Assembly (NCBI GenBank): GCA_020026215.1
Contig: JAHHQT010000087.1
Location: 1 to 7,868 of the forward strand
From: Muribaculaceae bacterium
GTDB lineage: Bacteria > Bacteroidota > Bacteroidia > Bacteroidales > Muribaculaceae
Reading direction: 5' to 3'
DNA: 7,868 nt
In this document: one piece after another, positions 1 through 6,728 of the stretch
Layout of the letters: every line of letters begins with the position of its first letter
Position numbering within the stretch: position 1 is the stretch's first letter
The notes under the pieces: model-generated
Told to the model about the DNA's origin: nothing
Seen by the model: the letters and a program-made list of their open reading frames with translations, nothing else
Database searches by the model: none
Translations under genes and position numbers: made by a program

Positions 1-123
1 TTTATAAAATTTGAATTTTTGGCTTAGTATTGTTTCTCGAATTTAGACTAAATTCTCGTTTTTAGCAATATTTTATGTGGGCGGGAAATGTACTTGCCCA
101 TGAGTGGGGTAAGTTTGTACAAT
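1..123. other. Left flank, no gene seen
   Basis: This AT-rich stretch lies beyond the 3' end of the tracrRNA. I see no credible coding frame. It contains a 35-nt element at 68-102 that has diverged copies to the right of the CRISPR array. Within that element TGGGC (78-82) and GCCCA (95-99 region) form a short inverted repeat around GGGAAATGTACTT. Nothing here identifies the neighbouring gene. Confidence 0.6.
68..102. repeat. Short diverged repeat element, copy A
   Basis: Aligned without gaps to 7071-7105, this stretch matches at about 26 of 35 positions by eye. The shared blocks are ATATTTTAT, GGGAAAT and TGCCCATG. A weaker third copy starts at 6815. The similarity to the right-hand copy seems to run further left through AAATTCTC (present in both) with a 2-nt gap. 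The function is unknown. It could be a remnant of a duplicated sequence or a genomic interspersed repeat. AT-rich background inflates part of the match. Confidence 0.45.
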
Positions 124-151
124 AAAAAAATGAGGCCCGAAAGAGTCCCAT
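124..151 (-). terminator. Intrinsic terminator of tracrRNA
   Basis: On the minus strand a 9-position stem (151-143 with 138-130, loop TTTC) is followed by seven Ts (130-124). The stem has six Watson-Crick pairs, two G-U pairs and one mismatch. Read on the plus strand it has one G-U pair and two mismatches, so the minus-strand reading is favoured. It doubles as the last hairpin of the tracrRNA scaffold. Confidence 0.8.
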
Positions 152-184
152 TTTTAGTGTTTACACAACGGAATAAAATCCTTA

Positions 185-205
185 TTGTGATTTGCTTCAA
201 TTTAT
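185..205 (-). other. tracrRNA anti-repeat
   Basis: On the minus strand, AGCAAATCACAA is identical to the end of the array repeat as written on the plus strand. ATAAATTGA is identical to the segment just before it. One G present in the repeat (TTGAGAGC) is missing here (TTGAAGC). The predicted duplex is 12 bp plus 9 bp around a single bulged base in the crRNA. It covers repeat positions 2-23 in crRNA orientation and fixes the direction in which the array must be transcribed. Confidence 0.93.
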
Positions 206-210
206 ATGTG

Positions 211-241
211 CAAATATATAAATTTATTTAACAAAAACAAA
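211..241 (-). promoter_or_regulatory. tracrRNA promoter (Bacteroidota type)
   Basis: The minus strand reads TTTG (241-238), then 19 nt, then TATATTTG (218-211). This is an exact fit to the Bacteroidota primary sigma pattern of a -33 TTTG and a -7 TAnnTTTG. Transcription would start about 4-8 nt further on, at the first base of the anti-repeat. The promoter lies in the 85-nt gap upstream of cas9, so the two transcripts diverge from overlapping control DNA. Confidence 0.75.
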
Positions 242-291
242 GGTAAACATACGAAAATTTATTAATTTTAAGTCAAAAATAAAATTCTACT

Positions 292-3200
292 ATGAAAAAA
301 GTATTAGGACTTGATTTAGGCGTTAATAGCATTGGCTGGGCTTTAGTCAATGAATCAGAAAAACCTGAAGAACAATCTTCTATTATAAAAGCCGGGGTGC
401 GAATCACACCTATTAGTATTGATGAATTCAATGAATTTACCCAAGGAAAAAGCATATCATTGAATGCTCAACGACGTATGGCGCGCAGTGCTCGTCGCAA
501 TTTGCAGCGTTTCAAGTTGCGCCGTGTTGCATTGGCTTCATTATTGCGAAAGAACGGTATCATATCCAAGGATGTAAAATTATATGAGTGTGGAAACTCC
601 ACCACTTTCGAGACTTATCGTTTGAGGGCAAAGGCGGTTTCTGAAGCCTTGACTTTGGAAGAATTCGCCCGTGTATTGATGATGATTAACAAGAAACGTG
701 GGTATAAGAGCAATCGAAAGGCCAATAATACAGATGAAGACGGACAGGCAATTGATGGTATAGACATTGCTTTGAAACTTGAAGAGTTCAAGATTACTCC
801 TGCGCAATATCATTTGGCAAGAATACAAGCGGGTGATAAATTCGACCCTGAATTTTACAGATCTGATTTGATTGCTGAATTGAAGACCATTGTGGCTTTC
901 CAAAGTAAATTCTATCCTCAAATCTTTGATGATAAATTCCTCCCATTGATTGAGAATAAGTCTGCTAAAGTGGTAAAAATCATCTTCTCCAAGAACTATG
1001 GCGTTGAAGCGATGGAATTTAAGGGCAAGGAGCGCAAACTCGAAACTCTGAAAATCAGAGTGGATGCGTTGTCTCAAAAACTTGAACTCGACCAATTGGC
1101 ATGTGCCATTGCATCTATTTCAGGACAAATTGCAAGTTCCAGCGGTTATTTGGGCGCAATTAGCGACAGAAGCAAAGTGCTATACACTCAAAAACTGACG
1201 GTCGGTCAATACTTGATGCAAAGGTTGCAGTCTGATCCGAATGTACCATTAAAGAATCTGGTGTTTTATCGTCAGAATTATTTTGAAGAATTCAACACTA
1301 TATGGGATTGTCAAGCCTCTTTCCACAATGAATTGACTCCCGAATTGAAGAAGTCGGTAGCTGGGATTATATTCATGCAACGACCACTAAAGAGCCAAAA
1401 AGGTAATGTCGGTTATTGTGAATTTGAAAGCCATGAAATAGAAATTATGGTGGATGGCAAGAAGAAAAAGTGTATGACAGGCTCTAAGGTTTGTCCCAAA
1501 TCTTCACCTTTGTTCCAAGAATTCAAAATATGGCAGCTCATCAATACCATTAAGGTAACAGACATGACGACTGGTGAAATTCGTTCTTTGGAAGCAGACG
1601 AAAGAGAGCGCTTGTTCCAGGAACTGAATATCAGGGGCGAACTGAAGAAATCATCGGCTCTCAAATGTTTGTTTGCCAAACCGAAACAATGGGAGATGAA
1701 CTACGACAAACTTGATGGCAACCGAACTCAGTCCGCATTGTTTGATGCTTATCAGAAAATAATTATTGCATCGGGCAACGATGGTTTTGATGCCTTCAAG
1801 ATGTCGGCAAAAGATGCTGTCAATGCCGTGAAAGAAATTTTTGCAGCCCTTGGATTCCATACAGACTTTGTTGAGTTTGAATCCGGTGCAGACGGCAATG
1901 CCATGAAAGCCGGTGTCAACTATAAATTGTGGCATCTGCTTTATTCCTATGAGGGAGACAATTCTAATTCCGGCAACGAGAAATTAATCGGGAAGCTCAT
2001 GACCGAATATCACATGGAACGTGAATATGCCAAGATTTTGGCAGGGGTTACTTTCCCTGATGAATATTCCTCATTGAGTGCCAAAGTCATTTTGAAGATT
2101 CTACCTTATCTACGACAAGGATTGGTCTATAGCGAGGCTTGTGAGAGCGCAGGCTATCGACATTCAAAGAATTCGCTGACACGCGAAGAAATCAACAGTA
2201 AAATCTTAGTTGACCATTTAGAAAACATACCGAAAAACACACTACGAAATCCTGTTGTGGAAAAGATTTTGAATCAGATGATCAATGTGGTCAATTCTTT
2301 GGTCGATACCTATGGCCGAATTGACGAAGTACGCATTGAGTTGGCACGTGAGCTGAAGAAGAATGCCGAGGAACGTGACAGAATGAACAAGGCGAATCAA
2401 GAAACCCAAAAGAACAATGAGAACTACCGCAAGACTTTGAAGACAAAGTTTAATATTCAGAACCCATCTTCAAATGATATTTTGCGCTATCGTTTGTATC
2501 TCGGATTGGCAAAGAACGGATTCAAGACGCTTTATTCAAACACTTATTTGAGAGAAGAGGATTTGTTTACCAACAAATTTGACATTGAACATATCATACC
2601 GAAAGCGCGATTGTTCAATGACTCTTTCTCTAATAAGACATTGGAATCTCGTGAAATCAATATTGAGAAGAGCAACGACACAGCATTCGATTTTGTTACC
2701 CGAAAATATGGCGAGGAGAATGCTGTATTGTTTCGCAAACGAGTGGACGACTTGTTCAAATCAGGTGCAATCAGTAAGACCAAGCATGATAATCTGTTGA
2801 TGAAACTTTCTGAAATCCCTGATAATTTTTTGAATCGTGATTTGGCAGAGTCTCAATATATAGCACGCAAGGCGCATGAAATATTGGGTACAATGTTCCG
2901 TACTGTGGTGGCAACTACAGGTTCTGTAACAGCACGACTACGTGAAGATTGGCAATTGGTGGATGTGATGCAGGAATTGAATATCCCAAAATTTGAGAAA
3001 ATCAATAGGGTGCATTCCGAAACAGATAGAAATGGCAATACTCGAAAGGTAATTGATGATTGGAGCAAGCGTAACGACCACCGTCACCATGCTATGGATG
3101 CCATTACCATTGCATTTACCAAACCTGCCTATATCCAGTATCTGAACAATTTGAATGCCCGCGATGATAAGTTCGGGGAAATATATCAAATCCAGACCCG

Positions 3201-4416
3201 TTATTTGGAAAGGAACGATAATGGTAAACTTCGCTTTGTCCCACCTGTAAGACCAGCCGCATTGTTCCGTAAGATGGCAGAAAAGCAATTGTCAGAGATA
3301 TTGATATCCATTAAGGCTAAAAATAAAGTACTTACTCGCAATGTGAACAAAACCAAAGTGCCGGATTCGAGGGAAGTACGTCGAACTGTTCAATTCACTC
3401 CGCGTGGAGAATTGCATCAGGCTACTATATATGGTATCCGAAAACACTATGTGACAAGTATCGTCTCTGTTGGTGGCAAGATGACAATGGACGTTATTGC
3501 CAAGGTTGCCAATAAGAAGTATCGTGAGGCTTTGGCTTGTCGTTTGATGGAATTTGGCAATGACCCTAAAATGGCTTTTACAGGAAAGAACAGTTTGGAA
3601 AAGAAACCTTTGTATTTCAATTCTTTTGATACCGTTCCTACAAAAGTGAAGATTGTAGATGTGGTAAATCAATACACCAAGTGTAAAGCGGTGGACGGGA
3701 CATTGAATGTGTCCAAAGTGGTCGATGCAGAAGTGAGACGAACATTGGAAAACCGTATTCAAGAATTTGACGGCAACCAGGAAAAGGCTTTTTCTAACTT
3801 AGATGAAAATCCAATTCGTATGAAGAATGGAAAAGTTATCAAGCGCGTGGTTGTAGGGGAAGATTTGAAGAGCGTAGTCGCTTTGCATGATAAAAAAGAC
3901 AATGCCGGCAATCTGGTTTTGAATTCTCAAGGAAAAACTGAGCCTGCCGATTTCGTGACTCTGGGAAACAATCATCATGTGGCTATTTTTGAAGATGCCG
4001 ACGGAAATTGGCAGGAACATGTAGTCACATTCCATGAAGCAGTGATGCGTACTTTGCAACATCTTCCAGCGGTCGATACCCAATACAATGCACATTTGGG
4101 TTGGAAATTCCAATTCTCTATGAAGAAGAATGAATATTTTGTTTTCCCTAACGAGGAAACGCAGTTCGATCCGCAAACGATTGATCTAACCGATCCTAAG
4201 AATTATGCAAGGATTAGTCCTAACTTGTTCCGTGTTCAAAAACTAACCTCAAAAGATTATTACTTTCGACATCATTTGGAAACTAATGTGGAGGATGTCA
4301 AAGATTTGAAGGGTATTACATGGAAGAGAATTAGAACTGAAAATGGATTAAAAAAAATTGCAAAAATTCGCATTAACCATATTGGAGAGATTGTTTCCGT
4401 AGGGGACTATTTGTAA
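292..4416 (+). CDS. cas9: CRISPR-associated endonuclease Cas9, type II-C
   Basis: Cas9 is the RNA-guided nuclease that, with crRNA and tracrRNA, cuts invading double-stranded DNA; it may also help choose new spacers. The protein has 1374 aa. RuvC-I is at the N terminus (LGLDLGVNSIGWALV, catalytic Asp8). The arginine-rich bridge helix spans about 58-85 (RRMARSARRNLQRFKLRR). A REC lobe follows to about 650 and contains QRPLKSQK at 363-370, a block I recognise from related Cas9s. RuvC-II is RIELARE with Glu683. HNH is FDIEHIIP with His767, plus Asn781 and Asn790. RuvC-III is HHAMDA with His933 and Asp936. The WED/PAM-interacting region is about 1010-1374. All expected catalytic residues are present, so I infer an active enzyme. 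The residue before the HNH histidine is Glu766 where SpCas9 has Asp. The start is fixed by RuvC-I beginning at once. No Shine-Dalgarno is visible, only A-rich sequence. A weak -7-like TAATTTTA lies at 263-270. Type II-C is assigned because cas1 and cas2 follow without csn2 or cas4. Confidence 0.98.
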   Translation: MKKVLGLDLGVNSIGWALVNESEKPEEQSSIIKAGVRITPISIDEFNEFTQGKSISLNAQRRMARSARRNLQRFKLRRVALASLLRKNGIISKDVKLYECGNSTTFETYRLRAKAVSEALTLEEFARVLMMINKKRGYKSNRKANNTDEDGQAIDGIDIALKLEEFKITPAQYHLARIQAGDKFDPEFYRSDLIAELKTIVAFQSKFYPQIFDDKFLPLIENKSAKVVKIIFSKNYGVEAMEFKGKERKLETLKIRVDALSQKLELDQLACAIASISGQIASSSGYLGAISDRSKVLYTQKLTVGQYLMQRLQSDPNVPLKNLVFYRQNYFEEFNTIWDCQASFHNELTPELKKSVAGIIFMQRPLKSQKGNVGYCEFESHEIEIMVDGKKKKCMTGSKVCPKSSPLFQEFKIWQLINTIKVTDMTTGEIRSLEADERERLFQELNIRGELKKSSALKCLFAKPKQWEMNYDKLDGNRTQSALFDAYQKIIIASGNDGFDAFKMSAKDAVNAVKEIFAALGFHTDFVEFESGADGNAMKAGVNYKLWHLLYSYEGDNSNSGNEKLIGKLMTEYHMEREYAKILAGVTFPDEYSSLSAKVILKILPYLRQGLVYSEACESAGYRHSKNSLTREEINSKILVDHLENIPKNTLRNPVVEKILNQMINVVNSLVDTYGRIDEVRIELARELKKNAEERDRMNKANQETQKNNENYRKTLKTKFNIQNPSSNDILRYRLYLGLAKNGFKTLYSNTYLREEDLFTNKFDIEHIIPKARLFNDSFSNKTLESREINIEKSNDTAFDFVTRKYGEENAVLFRKRVDDLFKSGAISKTKHDNLLMKLSEIPDNFLNRDLAESQYIARKAHEILGTMFRTVVATTGSVTARLREDWQLVDVMQELNIPKFEKINRVHSETDRNGNTRKVIDDWSKRNDHRHHAMDAITIAFTKPAYIQYLNNLNARDDKFGEIYQIQTRYLERNDNGKLRFVPPVRPAALFRKMAEKQLSEILISIKAKNKVLTRNVNKTKVPDSREVRRTVQFTPRGELHQATIYGIRKHYVTSIVSVGGKMTMDVIAKVANKKYREALACRLMEFGNDPKMAFTGKNSLEKKPLYFNSFDTVPTKVKIVDVVNQYTKCKAVDGTLNVSKVVDAEVRRTLENRIQEFDGNQEKAFSNLDENPIRMKNGKVIKRVVVGEDLKSVVALHDKKDNAGNLVLNSQGKTEPADFVTLGNNHHVAIFEDADGNWQEHVVTFHEAVMRTLQHLPAVDTQYNAHLGWKFQFSMKKNEYFVFPNEETQFDPQTIDLTDPKNYARISPNLFRVQKLTSKDYYFRHHLETNVEDVKDLKGITWKRIRTENGLKKIAKIRINHIGEIVSVGDYL

Positions 4417-4443
4417 TTAAATTAACTTTGTTCAAATATTTTT

Positions 4444-4485
4444 AAGGATGGCAAAGGCTGATTTTGCAGACTTTGTCATCCTTTT
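4444..4485 (+). terminator. Hairpin terminator between cas9 and cas1
   Basis: AAGGATGGCAAAG (4444-4456) pairs with CTTTGTCATCCTT (4471-4483). This gives 12 Watson-Crick pairs and one G-U pair. Inside it CTG and CAG can add three more pairs around ATTTTG. A T-rich tract follows (TTTTATTGTTTTAT from 4482). It starts 28 nt after the cas9 stop. It should stop or reduce read-through into cas1-cas2, or protect the cas9 mRNA 3' end. The opposite strand lacks a T-run after the stem. Confidence 0.65.
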
Positions 4486-4514
4486 ATTGTTTTATCTCAA
4501 AAAATGAAAGCCTT

Positions 4515-5444
4515 ATGATTAAGAAAACGCTTTATTTTGGTCATCCAGCGAATTTGTCCTTGCGTAATGGTCAGCTAATGATTCGTTTCCCGGAGATTGA
4601 CAACGGGCAAGTGGTAGAATCCATAAAAGAAAAAGCCTTTGTCTCTAAACCGATTGAGGATATAGGTGCAATTGTCTTGGATCATCGCCAGATAACCATG
4701 ACTTCCGGGCTATTATCAGCTTTGATGGCCAATAATTGTGCCGTAGTCAGTTGTAATGAACGGGGAATGCCCTCAGGCTTGTTCATGCCTTTAGACGGAA
4801 ATACGGTGCAAAGCGAACGGTTTCGTGTGCAAATCAACGCTTCAATACCTTTGAAAAAGCAACTTTGGCAACAAACCGTAAAAATGAAAATAGCCAATCA
4901 GTTCACCATACTTGAGCGCTACACCAAGGGGAAAACGGGTTGTATGAGGGTATGGGCGGAAAAGGTGAAAAGTGGAGACTCCGACAATTTGGAAGCTCGT
5001 GCTGCCGTTTATTATTGGAAAACATTGTTTGCACATATCCCGAATTTCACGCGTTCACGAGAAGGAATGCCACCAAATAATCTATTGAATTATGGATATG
5101 CGATTCTTCGGTCTGTCGTGGCACGAGCATTGATGAGTAGTGGCTTATTGCCTACACTGGGAATACATCATAAAAATAGATACAATGCCTATTGTTTAGC
5201 TGATGATATTATGGAGCCTTACCGTCCTTTTGTAGATGAATTAGTGCTAAAGATAATGGCAAAATACGAAGATATTTCATCATTAACTCCTGCATTGAAG
5301 GCAGAACTGTTGGCAATTCCCACCTTGGATGTGACGATTGAAAGGAAACATGGTCCGCTAATGGTAGGGGTATCGCAAACCACTGCTTCTCTATATAAGT
5401 GCTTTTCGGGGGAATGCAGAAAAATATCATATCCACAGTTATGA
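4515..5444 (+). CDS. cas1: CRISPR integrase subunit Cas1, type II
   Basis: Cas1 is the metal-dependent integrase that, in complex with Cas2, inserts new spacers into the array. The 309-aa protein has the usual family length. It opens with KKTLYFGHPANLSL, typical of type II Cas1. The active-site candidates are Glu160 (in LEARAAVYYW), His219 (in GIHHKN) and the acidic cluster of CLADDIMEPYRP (Asp230, Asp231, Glu234). I chose the ATG at 4515. An in-frame ATG at 4464 would add 17 residues read through the intergenic hairpin, without family resemblance. A 4-codon frame (4504-4518) overlaps this ATG by ATGA and could couple translation. No clear promoter was found between the hairpin and the gene. 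The stop overlaps the cas2 start. Confidence 0.97.
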   Translation: MIKKTLYFGHPANLSLRNGQLMIRFPEIDNGQVVESIKEKAFVSKPIEDIGAIVLDHRQITMTSGLLSALMANNCAVVSCNERGMPSGLFMPLDGNTVQSERFRVQINASIPLKKQLWQQTVKMKIANQFTILERYTKGKTGCMRVWAEKVKSGDSDNLEARAAVYYWKTLFAHIPNFTRSREGMPPNNLLNYGYAILRSVVARALMSSGLLPTLGIHHKNRYNAYCLADDIMEPYRPFVDELVLKIMAKYEDISSLTPALKAELLAIPTLDVTIERKHGPLMVGVSQTTASLYKCFSGECRKISYPQL

Positions 5445-5776
5445 ATACGGCAATAAGTAAATATCGTGTAATGTGGGTACTGGTACTATTTGACTTGCCA
5501 ACCGAAACTAAAAAAGAAAGAAAGGCTGCTACCAAGTTTCGGGAATATTTGTTGGGTGACGGGTTCGCAATGTTTCAATATTCCATTTATATCCGCCATT
5601 GTGCAAGTGTAGAAAATGCTTCAGTTCATATTAAACGGGTAAAAACATGGATTCCCGAAACTGGGAAAGTCTGTATCATGAACATTACAGATAAACAGTT
5701 CGGAGAAATTCAGATATTTTATGGAAAAAAGGAGAAGCCGACACCTCCTGCACCTGTGCAATTGGAACTATTTTAA
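5441..5776 (+). CDS. cas2: CRISPR integrase subunit Cas2, type II
   Basis: Cas2 is the small ferredoxin-like subunit that dimerises between two Cas1 dimers and sets the length of captured DNA. From the ATG at 5441 it is 111 aa. The first strand carries WVLVLFDLP with the conserved Asp18, followed by a basic helix (TKKERKAATKFREYLL) and QYSIYIRHC. The C terminus is proline-rich and ends QLELF, a tail I recall from other type II Cas2 proteins. I chose this start because ATGA overlaps the cas1 stop, a common coupled arrangement. An in-frame upstream ATG at 5399 lies deep in cas1, and an internal Met11 just before the first strand is also possible. The stop abuts the shared terminator. Confidence 0.95.
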   Translation: MNTAISKYRVMWVLVLFDLPTETKKERKAATKFREYLLGDGFAMFQYSIYIRHCASVENASVHIKRVKTWIPETGKVCIMNITDKQFGEIQIFYGKKEKPTPPAPVQLELF

Positions 5777-5813
5777 AATAAAGAATCCCTAAACACTTAG
5801 GGATTCTTTATTT
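5776..5813. terminator. Bidirectional terminator between cas2 and the array
   Basis: This is a perfect 17-bp inverted repeat (5776-5792 with 5797-5813) with loop ACAC. The arms are A/T-rich at the base with a CCC/GGG core. It begins at the last base of the cas2 stop codon. The downstream arm ends in TTTATTT on both strands. The cas operon (plus) and the CRISPR array (minus) converge here, so the one hairpin can end both transcripts. Confidence 0.85.
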
Positions 5814-5884
5814 GTTATACACAACTTTTAGAATTCTAAAATTGACTGTATTGAACTGTATTACAGATAAATAGATACAATCAG
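5814..5884. promoter_or_regulatory. Putative CRISPR leader (integration side)
   Basis: This 71-nt AT-rich stretch separates the terminator from the first intact repeat. It holds a perfect 16-nt palindrome (5826-5841, TTTTAGAATTCTAAAA) and a direct repeat of ACTGTATT (5845-5852 and 5855-5862) with a 10-nt period. The intact repeats start here and the degenerate one is at the far end, so I infer that new spacers enter at this side. That direction is opposite to crRNA transcription, which is what I recall for type II-C arrays. In transcription terms this is the trailer. Confidence 0.5.
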
Positions 5885-6667
5885 GTTGTCGCTTATATAA
5901 CAAAGATAATAAATTGAGAGCAAATCACAACGCTTCCGGTAATGGTATGTCAATTCAGTCTGGTTGTCGCTTATATAACAAAGATAATAAATTGAGAGCA
6001 AATCACAACCCAAATAGTAAATACGTTCTTTGGCCTCGCGTTGTCGCTTATATAACAAAGATAATAAATTGAGAGCAAATCACAACTGTTACCACACATG
6101 CCACACGTTCTAAAAGTTGTCGCTTATATAACAAAGATAATAAATTGAGAGCAAATCACAACATTCCTCTTGAAGTCAAGAAAGTATATGAGTTGTCACT
6201 TATATAACAAAGATAATAAATTGAGAGCAAATCACAACTTGTAATAACTTTACTACTTTACCCAATTTGTTGTCGCTTATATAACAAAGATAATAAATTG
6301 AGAGCAAATCACAACCATTGCGTCGGCTTGGGTTTGTCCGGCTGAGTTGTCGCTTATATAACAAAGATAATAAATTGAGAGCAAATCACAACACAGACGA
6401 ACAGATTAACGCGATTACCACGGTTGTCGCTTATATAACAAAGATAATAAATTGAGAGCAAATCACAACCCTGCTGCCTATACTCAGCGCATGTTTTAGT
6501 TGTCGCTTATATAACAAAGATAATAAATTGAGAGCAAATCACAACTCGATTCGAACACCAAATGTTGGTTATGATGTTGTCGCTTATATAACAAAGATAA
6601 TAAATTGAGAGCAAATCACAACTACAACTTACACACAGCGCATGATTTATTGTTGTCGCTTATATAA

Positions 6668-6697
6668 CAAAGATAATAAATTGAGAGCAAATCACAA
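6668..6697 (-). promoter_or_regulatory. Repeat-embedded promoter (shown for the last full repeat; present in all 11)
   Basis: In crRNA orientation the repeat has TTG at positions 2-4, then exactly 19 nt, then TATCTTTG at positions 24-31, a full match to TAnnTTTG. Transcription should begin near positions 35-39, about 10 nt before the next spacer. The same spacing appears in the tracrRNA promoter of this locus. Promoters inside repeats are known in type II-C arrays of Neisseria and Campylobacter, with a different -10 sequence. Their use here is inferred. Confidence 0.65.
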
Positions 6698-6728
6698 CAA
6701 CATAAGCAATACCAAATCTTCTTCATCA

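Larger units (their letters stand above)
124..206 (-). ncRNA. tracrRNA
   Basis: This is the trans-activating RNA that pairs with the repeat part of crRNA and forms the Cas9 guide scaffold. Read on the minus strand it begins with an anti-repeat (205-185) that matches the array repeat over 21 nt with a single missing base, giving a one-base bulge in the crRNA strand. It continues with AAGGATTTTATTCCG, a nexus-type hairpin (GGA paired with TCC), then GTGTAAACAC, a small second hairpin, and finally a terminator hairpin with seven Ts. The order anti-repeat, nexus, hairpin, terminator is that of known Cas9 tracrRNAs. It is divergent from cas9 and has its own promoter. The predicted start (about 203-207) falls at the anti-repeat's beginning, so the mature RNA may be about 80 nt. 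The exact 5' end is inferred from promoter spacing. Confidence 0.9.

Noticed and set aside
580..4176. Several minus-strand frames of 70-171 aa inside cas9
   Set aside because: All lie within the confidently identified cas9 gene and have no recognisable motifs, so they are shadow frames.
4423..4430. TAACTTTG as a promoter for cas1
   Set aside because: It matches TAnnTTTG, but no TTG lies about 19 nt upstream and the hairpin terminator at 4444-4485 follows it before cas1.
4464..4514. Upstream start for cas1 adding 17 residues
   Set aside because: The extension runs through the intergenic hairpin and T-rich tract and does not resemble Cas1. The ATG at 4515 starts directly at the conserved N terminus.
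292..5776. A novel effector or accessory gene (csn2, cas4 or other) within the cas operon
   Set aside because: The operon is filled by cas9, cas1 and cas2, with only 98 nt between cas9 and cas1 and an overlap between cas1 and cas2. No room is left for another gene.
5861..6058. Minus-strand 65-aa frame with repeated CDLLSIYYLCYISDN
   Set aside because: It is translation of CRISPR repeats and spacers, and its internal repetition simply follows the 47-nt repeat.
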